Assembly: GCF_046250175.1 (NCBI RefSeq)
Contig: NZ_CP176468.1
DNA: 64,000 nt
From: Psychromonas sp030397575
Lineage (GTDB): Bacteria; Pseudomonadota; Gammaproteobacteria; Enterobacterales; Psychromonadaceae
Reading direction: 5' to 3' (one strand)
Shown: positions 35,596 through 45,456 of the stretch, one piece after another
Position numbering within the stretch: the first letter of the stretch is position 1
How the letters are laid out: every line of letters begins with the position of its first letter
Position numbers and translations under genes: made by a program
The notes under the pieces: generated by a model
Told to the model about the DNA's origin: nothing
Seen by the model: the letters and a program-made list of their open reading frames with translations, nothing else
Database searches by the model: none

Positions 35596-37050
35596 ATGGT
35601 AAATATGACTTTAAATAAAAAAATAGTAAAAGGTTCAATTTGGAGCTTGATAGGTAATTCTTCCTATCAACTGTCGGGCCTAATTATATTTGTTATTCTT
35701 TCTCGTCTTTTATCTCCTGTAGATTTTGGTACAGCTGCACTGGCAATTATTTTTGTAGAATTAACTAATGTTTTTGTGCGTTATGGTTTAGTTGAAGTCG
35801 TTGTTCGCAACGTTAATTCGTCGGATGATTCTATTGAAAACGATGCTTTTATTGCGACTTTATTATTAGGTTTAATGACTAGTGTTTTATTTATTGTTTT
35901 TTCTCCTTCTTTAGAGTTATTTTTTGATGCACCTGGGTTGGCTATATCATTGCAAATTTTAGCTGTTGTTCCTTTAATGCAGGCTTTATCAACTATACCT
36001 GAGGGCATATTAAGAAGAGAGTTCAAATTTAAAGCATTAGCTTTAAGGTTGTTAAGTTCTTCTGTTTTTGCAGGAGGAGTCGCCATTGGCCTTGCTTATA
36101 ATGACTTTGGGTTTTATAGCTTAATCATCCAAAAAATTATATCTACAACAATTCTTCTAGTTTTAGTATGGAAAAGTACTAAATGGCGACCTGCTTTCCA
36201 TTTTTCTTACTTAGGTACTATTAATATCTTAAAACAAGGACAACCTATTGTTTTAAGCTCTTTAATTGGCCAAGGAATTTTTAGATTTGTTGAATTAATT
36301 GTTGGTTATTTTTTGGGAGTCGCTACTTTAGGAATTTTTAAAATAGCAGGAAAACTACTAGATGTTATTGTTCAGTTTACGATTAAACCAATTGTTGATG
36401 TATCTTTTTCAGCCTTTGCAAATCTAAAAAACTCACCAATTGAGTTAGAAAAATGCTATCTAAATTTTATCACTACATGTGCAATCTTTGCACTACCGGC
36501 ATTTATGGGAACATTTATTATTGGGGCCGATTTAGTTAATTTAGTTTTTGGAGAAAAGTGGCTTAGAAGTGGGCAAGTATTATCGGTTTTATGCCTGGGT
36601 GGGATGAGCGTTACATTAAATTACTTTTTTGGCCAACTTTGCCACGCTACTAATAATTCTCATATTCCCTTTAGAATACGTGTAATTGAATTTATTGTGG
36701 TTTTAAGCCTTGTGAGCTTTGCTGCTCAATATTCAATTTACTATGTTGTTTATTCTACAGTGTTAGTCGCTACCCTTATTAGCATAGTGATGATTTTTAT
36801 TCTTAAAAGGAAGTTTTTATTCTCTGTTAGTCGCATTTTTAAAGGAATTATACCTTCTTTGATTTCTGCTCTGTTGATGGGGGCTGTGATTTACCTTTCT
36901 TTACAAACACAATTGAATAATCTTGGCACTATCCTTAAAGTCATTATTAGTATTGCCATCGGTTGCATTACTTACGCATTATTTTATAGGGTTGTTTTTC
37001 CTAAGAAAGCTTCGGAGATTATCGTAAATATAAAGGCTTTACGAAAATGA
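35596..37050 (+). CDS. Wzx-like polysaccharide flippase
   Basis: A 484-residue membrane protein with about 12-14 hydrophobic segments and the N-terminal KKIVKGSIWSLIGNSSYQLS pattern of oligosaccharide flippases (MOP superfamily). FGTAALAIIFVELTNVFVRYG is the family's conserved early region. It should move lipid-linked repeat units across the inner membrane. An ATG at 35605 is an alternative start. The gene is visibly AT-rich, as is usual for such flippases. Confidence 0.87.
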   Translation: MVNMTLNKKIVKGSIWSLIGNSSYQLSGLIIFVILSRLLSPVDFGTAALAIIFVELTNVFVRYGLVEVVVRNVNSSDDSIENDAFIATLLLGLMTSVLFIVFSPSLELFFDAPGLAISLQILAVVPLMQALSTIPEGILRREFKFKALALRLLSSSVFAGGVAIGLAYNDFGFYSLIIQKIISTTILLVLVWKSTKWRPAFHFSYLGTINILKQGQPIVLSSLIGQGIFRFVELIVGYFLGVATLGIFKIAGKLLDVIVQFTIKPIVDVSFSAFANLKNSPIELEKCYLNFITTCAIFALPAFMGTFIIGADLVNLVFGEKWLRSGQVLSVLCLGGMSVTLNYFFGQLCHATNNSHIPFRIRVIEFIVVLSLVSFAAQYSIYYVVYSTVLVATLISIVMIFILKRKFLFSVSRIFKGIIPSLISALLMGAVIYLSLQTQLNNLGTILKVIISIAIGCITYALFYRVVFPKKASEIIVNIKALRK

Positions 37051-37107
37051 TTGTTAAGTTTGATGGTTCAAAAATATATTTTGAATATAAATGGATGTAA
37101 GAGAACT

Positions 37108-38151
37108 ATGAAATTACTAACATTACAGTTTTTAAGAGGGGTAGCTGCAATTGTTGTTGTCGCTTACCATGTTCATGGTTTAATTACTAAGCGTGCCTCT
37201 GAGATCGGTGCTGAACATGGATTTTGGTTGGTTGAAAATCAATTTGTAAAAATTGGCGCTATTGGTGTAGATGTATTTTTTATCCTATCTGGCTTTATTA
37301 TTTTTTATACTTCTCGACATTCAAGCGATTTATGGTTGTATGTTAAAAAGCGAGTTGTAAGAATCTATCCAATTTGGTTTGTTGCTATTTTCTTTATGAG
37401 TGTAATTACAATTTTGCCAGGTACTTCAGCTGTTTTTGAATGGAAGCACGTATTATATTCATCATTATTAATGCCTCATTATACTGATGGAAGCCTTACT
37501 CCTTTCTTAAAAGTGGGATGGACTTTAAATTATGAAATTCTATTTTATAGTTTATTTGGGATTTGCTTCATTTTAACAAAAAACAAAAGATTAGAGCTAA
37601 TAACAAGTATTATCGTTTGCTTATGGATTTTTTCAGACGCTATAGATTCTAATTTAGCTTTGTTTGCTTTATTGCAAAACCCTATCTTATTTGAGTTTGT
37701 AATCGGTGGATGGTTGGCTAGATTTTATTTGGCTGGTTTTACTATTACTAAAATACAGATGTATATTTTACTACTAATTGCATTGATCTGGCTGTCATTA
37801 TTCTTCTACTCTACTTGGTTATGGCATTACACTTCTCTTATTTCCCGTGCTCCTATTGCTATTTCTATTTTTATTATAGCTGTTTTTTACTGTCCAATAC
37901 GTGATTGTAAAGTCCCTAATTTATTTATCTATCTAGGTGATGCATCTTATTCAATCTACTTATTCCATATGTTTCCAATCATGGTGTTAAGTGGGGTGTT
38001 TAAGAAAATACCTATCGTTGAGTTTCTCAATATTCCTACCGTTATTGTTTGGGGAGTTATTACATTTATTTCGATACTTTTTGGGTGCATTGTGTATTCG
38101 TTAGTAGAAAGAAATTTAAATCTATATATGAAAAGGTTTGTGACTAAATGA
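37108..38151 (+). CDS. Acyltransferase family 3 membrane protein
   Basis: I use the ATG at 37108, preceded by AAGAGA; a longer frame from 37051 lacks a ribosome-binding site and adds a non-conserved leader. The 347-residue product has TLQFLRGVAAIVVVAYHVHG with the catalytic His, IGVDVFFILSGFIIFYTSRH, and about ten membrane spans. It lacks the SGNH domain of the minus-strand homologue. It probably acylates the repeat unit. The stop overlaps the next start (ATGA). Confidence 0.88.
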   Translation: MKLLTLQFLRGVAAIVVVAYHVHGLITKRASEIGAEHGFWLVENQFVKIGAIGVDVFFILSGFIIFYTSRHSSDLWLYVKKRVVRIYPIWFVAIFFMSVITILPGTSAVFEWKHVLYSSLLMPHYTDGSLTPFLKVGWTLNYEILFYSLFGICFILTKNKRLELITSIIVCLWIFSDAIDSNLALFALLQNPILFEFVIGGWLARFYLAGFTITKIQMYILLLIALIWLSLFFYSTWLWHYTSLISRAPIAISIFIIAVFYCPIRDCKVPNLFIYLGDASYSIYLFHMFPIMVLSGVFKKIPIVEFLNIPTVIVWGVITFISILFGCIVYSLVERNLNLYMKRFVTK

Positions 38152-39305
38152 AAATATTAATGCTTACATGCCAGTATATGCCGGATGTATTTGGTGGTGC
38201 TGAAAAACAATGTGGACGAGTATCTAAGGGCCTTAAAAATAAAGGTTTAGATATACAAATTCTAACTTCTCGCCAGCAATACAAAGGCAAGGCAAAAGAG
38301 GTGTTGAATGAAGTGCCTGTTACACGTTTGTATTCGCCCATAGCGCCTGATTTATTGGGACGTTGGTTGCCATTTTCTGTTTACTGGTTATTGAGAGTGA
38401 TTGTATGGGGATTTTTTAACCATAGACAATTTGATGTTATTCATTGTCATCAAGGTAAATTTGGTGCGTTTGTTGGTTGTTGTTTAGCTCGATTATTTAA
38501 AAAACCAATACTCATTAAAGTGGGCAACTCTAATCAGTTTATGGACTTTAAAGCATTAAAAGCTAAAAAGTTTGTTGGGCCAATCATGGCTAACTTTGTG
38601 TTGAAAACAAACCCTACTGTGGTGGCTATCACCGATGTTATTGCTCAAAACTGTAAAGACTTTGGGTTTAATAACATTATTAATATTCCAAATAGTATTG
38701 ATACTAACTTGATCGGTAAACAGCAGTACGCTGATCAGTCAGTACAAAAAGATAATGATGTGATTAACCTGTTTTACCATGGTCGATTGGAAAGTATTAA
38801 AAAAGTTGATGTATTAATGGAATCATTTGCATTATTAGCAGCCGAATACCCAAATATACATTTTCATTTGATTGGCAGTGGTAGTGTTTTAGCCTCTGCT
38901 AAAGATTATATTAAACAGCAAGGTTTAGAGAGCAAGGTGACGTTTCATGGTGAAGTGAGCGACCCCGTTGTATTCATACAGCAATTTGATGTTTTTGTTA
39001 ATGCTTCTGAAGCTGAAGGGTTTTCAAATTCATTATTAGAGGCTTTATTAGCAGGCAAGGTACTTGTTTCTACGCCAGTAAGTGGTGCCAGTGATGCGAT
39101 ATGCCTTGGGAAAAACGGTTACATTTCAGATTCTTTTAAAGCAGAAGATATTAAAAATAGCACAATAAAAGGAATTCAATTACATAAGCAAGATACTGAG
39201 TCTATTAAGCAGTTTTCTGCTCAGTTAATAGCTGACAACTTTACCGTTGAGGTCATTGCAGAACAATATTTAGCGCTTTATAAAAAATTAACAGGGACAG
39301 TGTAA
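38148..39305 (+). CDS. GT4-family glycosyltransferase
   Basis: A 385-residue GT-B glycosyltransferase. The N-terminal domain begins MKILMLTCQYMPDVFGGAEKQCGRV (first 12 and next residues typical of retaining GT4). The C-terminal domain has LFYHGRLESIKKVDVLMESF, HLIGSGSV, and the nucleotide-sugar motif NASEAEGFSNSLLEALLAG (ExxFGxxxxEA-like). It adds one sugar of the repeat unit; donor and acceptor are not readable. It overlaps the preceding acyltransferase by 4 bases. Confidence 0.88.
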   Translation: MKILMLTCQYMPDVFGGAEKQCGRVSKGLKNKGLDIQILTSRQQYKGKAKEVLNEVPVTRLYSPIAPDLLGRWLPFSVYWLLRVIVWGFFNHRQFDVIHCHQGKFGAFVGCCLARLFKKPILIKVGNSNQFMDFKALKAKKFVGPIMANFVLKTNPTVVAITDVIAQNCKDFGFNNIINIPNSIDTNLIGKQQYADQSVQKDNDVINLFYHGRLESIKKVDVLMESFALLAAEYPNIHFHLIGSGSVLASAKDYIKQQGLESKVTFHGEVSDPVVFIQQFDVFVNASEAEGFSNSLLEALLAGKVLVSTPVSGASDAICLGKNGYISDSFKAEDIKNSTIKGIQLHKQDTESIKQFSAQLIADNFTVEVIAEQYLALYKKLTGTV

Positions 39306-40415
39306 ATGAAAATTTTAATTGGCATGACACGTTCGGATACTATTGTATCTGGTTCATTTAAACATATTTGCCAAATTGGTGAAAAATTTCGCAAGGAAGG
39401 TGCAGAGGTCGTTTATGCCATTGGTGGTAACGGTGAAGCAATTGACAAGTTACGTGACTCTGGTTTTAAAGTGCATGCATTGACTGATTTGAAAAGAGAA
39501 GTGAGCCCATTAAGTGATCTTTTTTCTTTATTGAAGTTGGTGTGGTTAATTTTATGTGAAAAGCCACAGGTTTGTTCATGGCACACTGCCAAAATTGGTG
39601 CATTAGGCCGTATGGCGGCGATGTTAACTTTTAAACGTTCTTATTATGTGCCGCACGGTGTACCTTTTGTTAACACCCCAGAAAACAGAGGGTATAAAAA
39701 GTATCAGCTAATTGAAAAAATGTTGTCTATTTTGCCTTCCAAAATTATTGGTGTGTGTGAATTCGATAAAAATGAATATTTACGTATCGGCGTGCCAGAT
39801 AAAAAATTATTAGTGATCCGTAACGGGATGTTAGGCAAAGAGAATAATACGTGGCAATTAACCGATAAACCGGTGCATTTTATTACAGCCGCTCGTTTTG
39901 AAGATCAAAAAGACTATGTGACTTTATCTACTGCTTGTTATCAGCTGTTAGCTGCGAATAAAGCTTTTACACTGAGTATTTATGGTGATGGTCAATATGA
40001 ATCAGAAGTAAAAGCACGCTTTGCTGACTTTCCTGAAGGTATGATCCATTTTTGTGGTGTGGTGGATAACTTTGCTGACAAGTTAGCGGAAGCAGATGTA
40101 TTTATTTTATCTAGTTTTTGGGAAGGACTGCCACGCAGTATTATTGAAGCAATGGCTTGTAAAAAAGCCGTAGTAACTTCTGATGTTGGAGGGTGTTCTG
40201 AATTAATTATCGAACAAAAATCTGGATACTTAGTGCCAATAAGAGATGCTAAAATCATGGCTCAATCAATGATTGAATATGTCGATGATAAACAAAAGAT
40301 TGTTGAGCATGGATTAGCTGCTTATACGCTATATCAACAAAAGTATTCATTACCTGTCATGTTAACCAGCTATGCTGAAGAGTATGGTGTATTAAAGCCA
40401 AAGCAGGGTGTTTAA
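39306..40415 (+). CDS. GT4-family glycosyltransferase
   Basis: A 369-residue GT-B enzyme. The N-terminal acceptor domain has GSFKHICQIGEKFRKEGAEV and CSWHTAKIGALGRMAAML. The C-terminal domain has FITAARFEDQKDYVTLSTAC, LSIYGDGQYE and the donor motif SSFWEGLPRSIIEAMACKKA. This is the pattern of retaining GT4 transferases used in O-antigen and exopolysaccharide assembly. It abuts the preceding glycosyltransferase with no gap. Confidence 0.88.
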   Translation: MKILIGMTRSDTIVSGSFKHICQIGEKFRKEGAEVVYAIGGNGEAIDKLRDSGFKVHALTDLKREVSPLSDLFSLLKLVWLILCEKPQVCSWHTAKIGALGRMAAMLTFKRSYYVPHGVPFVNTPENRGYKKYQLIEKMLSILPSKIIGVCEFDKNEYLRIGVPDKKLLVIRNGMLGKENNTWQLTDKPVHFITAARFEDQKDYVTLSTACYQLLAANKAFTLSIYGDGQYESEVKARFADFPEGMIHFCGVVDNFADKLAEADVFILSSFWEGLPRSIIEAMACKKAVVTSDVGGCSELIIEQKSGYLVPIRDAKIMAQSMIEYVDDKQKIVEHGLAAYTLYQQKYSLPVMLTSYAEEYGVLKPKQGV

Positions 40416-40416
40416 A

Positions 40417-41355
40417 ATGACAGTTAGCGTATCACTGATTTGTCCCGTTTATAAAGTGGCTGCTTATTTACCTGAGCTAATGAAGAGTCTATTAGACGGT
40501 GTTAATAGTGAGCAAGTAGAAGTTGTTTTTGTTGATGATTGTTGCCCAGAACAATCTATCCTGGTTTGTGAGCAGTTCCTCACCGAACACGCTGAACTGA
40601 TTAAATTTCAATATAAAATTATTAAGCAGTCTGTTAACCAAGGCCAAGCAGCCGCTCGAAATGTCGCATTAGCTATTGCTCAAGGCGAATATATTGGTTT
40701 TATTGATTCTGACGATGCTATTTCTCCCTATTACTGGGAAGCTTTACGCCCTTATGCGCTTGCTGCGCAATATGACATTATTGAATTTACCTTTGAAGAG
40801 TTTAAGGAAACGTTACCTGAAGTTAGTAAAACTGATATTACCGAGTTACCTTCTTCAAACTTAAATCCTTTTCATTATGGTTTTTTTGTTTGGACAAGGT
40901 TATATAAAAAATCCATTGTTGAGGAGTTACGCTTTCCTGAAGGGGTGATTTTTGAAGACATATTTTATAACGTACATGCATTTTCAGAAGCAAAAAGCAC
41001 CTTACGCTTATCGAGTTGTTTAGTATTTTATAGAAAACGTGAAGGTTCAACAACCAGCGGCAGAACGTCGAGTTACTCTAACCTTTTACTTAACTTAGTT
41101 AATTCAACAAATTCTACAATTGAGTGTTTTCAAGATAAAGCTGAAGTAGTTAGTCAGGTTGTTAGATATTCGTTTTTGGTTAGCCTTAAAGGTTTTACAA
41201 TTAAAGATCGTAGTGATCGTCGCCATTTCTTTAAACAGTGCAAGAAAATCAATTTATCTTTTACTCCGTTATTAAAGCAATTTAATCATTCATTAATGGT
41301 TAAATTTAAATTTAAATTTTCACAATTTATTTGCTCGATAGGGAAATTTTTATAA
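40417..41355 (+). CDS. GT2-family (GT-A) glycosyltransferase
   Basis: I use the ATG at 40417; a GTG at 40408 lies inside the previous gene. The 312-residue product has the GT2 start SVSLICPVYKVAAYLPELM, the VEVVFVDDCCPEQS segment, NQGQAAARNVALAIAQGEYIGFIDSDDA with the metal-binding DxD, and a catalytic-loop region EGVIFEDIFYNVHAF. It is an inverting glycosyltransferase of the repeat-unit assembly line. The stop overlaps the next start (TAATG). Confidence 0.9.
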   Translation: MTVSVSLICPVYKVAAYLPELMKSLLDGVNSEQVEVVFVDDCCPEQSILVCEQFLTEHAELIKFQYKIIKQSVNQGQAAARNVALAIAQGEYIGFIDSDDAISPYYWEALRPYALAAQYDIIEFTFEEFKETLPEVSKTDITELPSSNLNPFHYGFFVWTRLYKKSIVEELRFPEGVIFEDIFYNVHAFSEAKSTLRLSSCLVFYRKREGSTTSGRTSSYSNLLLNLVNSTNSTIECFQDKAEVVSQVVRYSFLVSLKGFTIKDRSDRRHFFKQCKKINLSFTPLLKQFNHSLMVKFKFKFSQFICSIGKFL

Positions 41356-41930
41356 TGAAAAACCATAGTCCGATCGCATTTATCCGGAGTGATTTATTTC
41401 GCTATGAAGGAGAATGCGATTTAAAAATATTTGTTAAGTTATTAATGAAAAATCCTTATTTTCGCTTTCAAGTTTACTTGAGAATGACACAGGCTAATAA
41501 TTACTTTATATCGTGTTTTTTTAAATTATTAAAAGCAGGTTTGGGTAGAAAAGTGAATGTTCAACTAAGCCCTAAAGTGTCGATCGGATATGGCTTATAC
41601 ATCCCGCATGGAAATATTGTTGTAAATGCGAAGACAACAATTGGTAATAATTGCAGTTTACTCCAGTTTGTATCTATTGGAGCTATGAATAACAGCATTG
41701 CTGCGACGATTGGCGATAATGTCTATATTGGCCCAAATACAAATATTGTCGGTGATATTGTCATTGGTAACAATGTTGTGTTAGGTGCTGGAACTGTCGC
41801 AGTTAAAGATATTGAAGAAAGTGCTGTTGTTGTCGGTTCACCTGCGAAGGTGATCAAGAAGGTCGATGATATTCACCAATATTCAATTCATTTATGCAGT
41901 GATGAGTTTATTAATAAGGCTCCAAAATGA
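41355..41930 (+). CDS. Serine acetyltransferase-like hexapeptide-repeat acyltransferase
   Basis: A 191-residue protein from the ATG at 41355, coupled to the preceding stop. The C-terminal half (about 75-175) is a left-handed beta-helix with hexapeptide repeats: IGYGLYIPHGNIVVNAKTTI, IGDNVYIGPNTNIVGDIVIG, NNVVLGAGTVAVKDI and the family's ending VVGSPAKVIKK. The His in IPHG is the expected catalytic residue of CysE-like enzymes. In this context it probably O-acetylates a sugar, not serine. Confidence 0.87.
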   Translation: MKNHSPIAFIRSDLFRYEGECDLKIFVKLLMKNPYFRFQVYLRMTQANNYFISCFFKLLKAGLGRKVNVQLSPKVSIGYGLYIPHGNIVVNAKTTIGNNCSLLQFVSIGAMNNSIAATIGDNVYIGPNTNIVGDIVIGNNVVLGAGTVAVKDIEESAVVVGSPAKVIKKVDDIHQYSIHLCSDEFINKAPK

Positions 41931-42958
41931 AAAAAATAGTACATATCACCAATGACCTTCAACGCCTGGGCGGTGTCCAGCGCTTGTTAGTTGACCTAAT
42001 GACTTTACAAAAAGACGATTTCCAGTTTGAAGTGATTCTTACTCGAGGTGAGAATGAGTATGTTGACGAATTAAATCAACTAGGGGTGAGCGTATATCAT
42101 AAACGTGATATCGGATTACGTGGTGTCATTAAACGTATGAATGCAGCAGATTTAGTGCATGCACATCTTTTTCCGTCATTGTATATCGCATTACTAACGT
42201 CGACACCTACAGTTATTACTGAGCATAATCCACATTACCGACGTCGTGATATTCTTTTTATTAAAACGCTGGAAAGTCTACTCTTTCGTAAATTTAAAAA
42301 AACTGCTTGTATTTCTAACGGCGTTCAAAATGCTCTATTAAGGGATTTAAATTGGTCTTCTAATAAGACTGAGGTTATATGCAATGGGATAGATTTAAGT
42401 CGATTTTCATTAAAACGCAAAGAGCTACCCCTTGAAAACAAGCAATTTAAAATAGGTATGGTCGGTCGTCTTCATCCTCAAAAAGACATTAAAACACTAA
42501 TAGATTGTATTAAATTGTTAGACAGTCATTGCGAACTCCATTTAGCTGGAGATGGCGAGTTACGTTCACAGCTTGAATCTTACGCTAATGAAATTGGTGT
42601 CTCGGATAAGGTTTATTTTTATGGGCAAGTTAATAATATTCCTGAGTTTTTAGAATCCTTAGATCTTTATGTGCAATCATCAAATTGGGAAGGGTTTGGG
42701 CTGGCTGCAGTTGAAGCTATGGCCGCAGGTCTTCCATGTTTAGCGACAAATGTTGAAGGGCTTAATGATATCGTATCAAAAGAGGCTTTGTTTAATGTTG
42801 CTGATGTTGAAAAGCTACTAGCATTAATTACAGATATTAAAGGATCGGGAGAGCTGTACGTTAAAATGTCTTTAGCTTCATTGCAGAAAGCGCAATATTT
42901 TTCTGCTGAAAATACTGCATTAATGTATCAGCGTTTTTATAATGGAAATATGAAATGA
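41927..42958 (+). CDS. GT4-family glycosyltransferase
   Basis: A 343-residue GT-B enzyme. It starts KKIVHITNDLQRLGGVQRLLVDLM, a common GT4 N-terminus, with VITEHNPHYRRRD in the linker region. The C-terminal domain has IGMVGRLHPQKDIKTLIDCI, LAGDGELRSQLE and SSNWEGFGLAAVEAMAAGLP with the two conserved glutamates. It overlaps both neighbours by 4 bases. Confidence 0.9.
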   Translation: MKKIVHITNDLQRLGGVQRLLVDLMTLQKDDFQFEVILTRGENEYVDELNQLGVSVYHKRDIGLRGVIKRMNAADLVHAHLFPSLYIALLTSTPTVITEHNPHYRRRDILFIKTLESLLFRKFKKTACISNGVQNALLRDLNWSSNKTEVICNGIDLSRFSLKRKELPLENKQFKIGMVGRLHPQKDIKTLIDCIKLLDSHCELHLAGDGELRSQLESYANEIGVSDKVYFYGQVNNIPEFLESLDLYVQSSNWEGFGLAAVEAMAAGLPCLATNVEGLNDIVSKEALFNVADVEKLLALITDIKGSGELYVKMSLASLQKAQYFSAENTALMYQRFYNGNMK

Positions 42959-44145
42959 TACCTGAAGTAGCTTTACACAAAATATATTTAGAAACACCAA
43001 CTATGCTCAAATATAAACGCATGTTAACTATTTTAGCTGCGTCTATCTTGCCTTTATATTTCTCTATGTTTCGTTACCATGTCTTTGGTGCAACGCTAAG
43101 AATTGCTGACTTAGTTTGTGCAGTTACTCTTTTTCTGACATTGCTTATTTTTCCTAAATTTTATTTAAAGTTCTTTCAAGTCAAGTTCTTACCAATGTGG
43201 TTGTTAGTTGGCTATATTATTGTTCAGGGAATGCTTTTAGAGAACACTGCTAGTTCAGTTAAAGAGTCCATTCAGTTCTTATGGGTATGTTTTTACTTGG
43301 GAATTGCTTCAATTTATACTCAGTGGGATAGTAAAGCCTTCTTCAAATGGATGTTAATATTTCTTGCTCTATCCGCTTTATATACCATTTTTTATCACTT
43401 TTCTTTAGGGCATTTTACACGTTATAAACTTGCTTCTGATGGTAAGTATGCCTTTGGCTTATTAACAGTACTGTTATTATTAAAAGCTAATAGCTCTAGT
43501 GAACGTAGATATTGGATCTATTTTGCGATGAGCTTAATACCACTTAGTTTGTCAATGGAGCGGAAGGGGGTATTGGGAGTTATTTTAGTGATTATATTAG
43601 TCGCTTCAATAAGAGTGGTGATTGCTAAACCAAAACTTAAAGGAGCTGTGATATTTTTAACTGGATTTACTATGTTATTTATCCCTTATCTTTTGACTCA
43701 AGCGAGTGATTTTATTGATGGTAAGATTTATGAAAGTTACTTTTTAGATGAAAAATTGGCTCTTTTTACATCTAATATGCATAGAGAGAGCTTATTAATT
43801 AATGCCTATCAAATCATTAGAGACAATTTCTTTTTTGGTATTGGTGCCGATAGGATAACTGAGTTTATGGGACAGTTTTATGCTGACCAACGCCTTAATA
43901 ATGGTGCGCACAATTTTTATATGGACATGTCTGTAAAATATGGAGTTATTGGCCTTTTCTTACACTTATTATGGGCTGCCGTGCTATCTTTTTTTAGTTA
44001 TTCAAGTAAAAGGTTTTCAATAAATCTCCTACTGTTTAATCTGTATTGTTTGTTTGTAATTACTTTTATGGCTGATGGACAAGCGGTGTTAATAGTTTTT
44101 CTGTTTTCTTTTCTAAATCCTTACTTATTTGAGCATCATGATTAA
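42955..44145 (+). CDS. Wzy-like O-antigen/exopolysaccharide polymerase
   Basis: A 396-residue membrane protein with about ten to twelve hydrophobic segments and a larger loop (about 255-310) holding FFFGIGADRITEFMGQF followed by NGAHNFYMDMSVKYGVIGLFL. The GxGxxxF ... HNxYLD-like block is the typical mark of O-antigen ligase/polymerase (Wzy_C) proteins. It is the only polymerase candidate in the run, which makes the Wzx/Wzy-dependent route the likely assembly mode. A later ATG at about 43003 is an alternative start. Confidence 0.8.
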   Translation: MIPEVALHKIYLETPTMLKYKRMLTILAASILPLYFSMFRYHVFGATLRIADLVCAVTLFLTLLIFPKFYLKFFQVKFLPMWLLVGYIIVQGMLLENTASSVKESIQFLWVCFYLGIASIYTQWDSKAFFKWMLIFLALSALYTIFYHFSLGHFTRYKLASDGKYAFGLLTVLLLLKANSSSERRYWIYFAMSLIPLSLSMERKGVLGVILVIILVASIRVVIAKPKLKGAVIFLTGFTMLFIPYLLTQASDFIDGKIYESYFLDEKLALFTSNMHRESLLINAYQIIRDNFFFGIGADRITEFMGQFYADQRLNNGAHNFYMDMSVKYGVIGLFLHLLWAAVLSFFSYSSKRFSINLLLFNLYCLFVITFMADGQAVLIVFLFSFLNPYLFEHHD

Positions 44146-45115
44146 TTCTATTCAATATTTACGTGGAATTGCCGCCATTTTAGTTGTTTATTATCATTCA
44201 ACCATTAAGGCTGTACAAAATAATATAACTGACGCATCAATTTTTAATGTTGGGGAGTCAGGTGTTGATCTGTTTTTTATTATATCTGGGTTTATTATTT
44301 GTTTTGTAACGGATAATAAAAATTTCAAGGTTTTGAATTTTTTAAAATCTAGAGTGCTTAGGATTATTCCTTTATATTGGTTTTTTACTTTAATTGCTTT
44401 AATTGCCTATTTTTTAGTGCCTACGATGGTTAATAGTAGTGGTGGTAAAACACTTATTTTGGAATCATTTTTTTTAATTCCTACTGAAAGTAAATATTTG
44501 ATTCAAAATGGTTGGACGTTATCTTATGAGTTTTATTTTTATTTAATCTGTTCTTTTATTCTTGTTTGTAGGTTAAATAAAATATGGCTATTAACTTTAT
44601 TGTGCTTATTGCCATTGATAAGTTATTTAACCCCATCATCTATATACTTCTTTTTTGACCAATTCTTACTAGAGTTTGCGATGGGGACTCTGTCATACAT
44701 CGCTTATCATAAAAAAGTTAACAGCTACTTACAAATTAGCTGCTTATTAGCTGTTTTAGTACTGTTCCTATTGTTAGTTAATGTCGCAGGGTTGTCTAAT
44801 CGGTTTATTATCTATGGTTTACCAATGTGGTTGATTTTCCATATAGGTTTATTAATTAATAATAAATTAAATGTTTTTGAGCTAAGTATTTTAGGTAAAT
44901 TTTTACATAATTTAGGTAATTCCTCATATTCGCTTTATTTATCCCATACTTTTACCTTGGTTGTTTTCAATAAAATATACCTTTACTTTTTTGGGGCGGG
45001 AGAGCTTTTTAGTTATCTATTATATCTGGTAGTTAGTTCATTAATAGTTGGGCACTTGGTTTTTATATATATTGAAACTAATTTAAATAAGTATGCTAAA
45101 AGCTTATTTAAATAA
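44138..45115 (+). CDS. Acyltransferase family 3 membrane protein
   Basis: A 325-residue protein from the ATG at 44138, which overlaps the polymerase gene by 8 bases. It has INSIQYLRGIAAILVVYYHS with the conserved Arg and His, GVDLFFIISGFIICFVT, and about ten hydrophobic segments. No SGNH domain follows. It is the third enzyme of this family in the region and the last gene before a 340-base gap. Confidence 0.87.
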   Translation: MINSIQYLRGIAAILVVYYHSTIKAVQNNITDASIFNVGESGVDLFFIISGFIICFVTDNKNFKVLNFLKSRVLRIIPLYWFFTLIALIAYFLVPTMVNSSGGKTLILESFFLIPTESKYLIQNGWTLSYEFYFYLICSFILVCRLNKIWLLTLLCLLPLISYLTPSSIYFFFDQFLLEFAMGTLSYIAYHKKVNSYLQISCLLAVLVLFLLLVNVAGLSNRFIIYGLPMWLIFHIGLLINNKLNVFELSILGKFLHNLGNSSYSLYLSHTFTLVVFNKIYLYFFGAGELFSYLLYLVVSSLIVGHLVFIYIETNLNKYAKSLFK

Positions 45116-45456
45116 GCTATAAAGTGACATATTATTTTTAATTTTCATCTAAAGTTTTTGTTTTATTTGATTTTTATTGCTCAATATATTCTTTTGATTT
45201 TTTAGTTGTGAGTTTTTATTGAGTACTTGTCTAACACATAGGGGGTACTTATTTGTTTTGTTTTTTACTTGTTGTTTTTTAATAAGTTTTTATAAATTTA
45301 TATGTGATAAAATTAAGTATTTTAATTCTCATTTTTTATTTGAGAATACCTTTTTTTCGACGTTTTAAATATTGTTAAACACCGTTTGTTTTGTTATTGT
45401 GATCACATTTTTGTGATCCAATGAAGCGATCTATATAGAGTGATGTAAAGGGACTT
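45116..45456. other. T-rich intergenic region between the two exopolysaccharide blocks
   Basis: No gene is visible. TGTGATC occurs twice (45399-45405 and 45412-45418), the first as part of the palindrome TGTGATCACA. A weak promoter-like pair TTGTGA / TATAGA with 17-base spacing (45411-45416, 45434-45439) lies directly before the next gene. This gap may separate a polymer-specific block from the export block. Confidence 0.4.

Noticed and set aside
45399..45420. CRP-type binding site around TGTGATCACA
   Set aside because: The half-sites lack the six-base spacer of a CRP site. It is a palindrome plus a direct repeat of TGTGATC, too little to assign a regulator.
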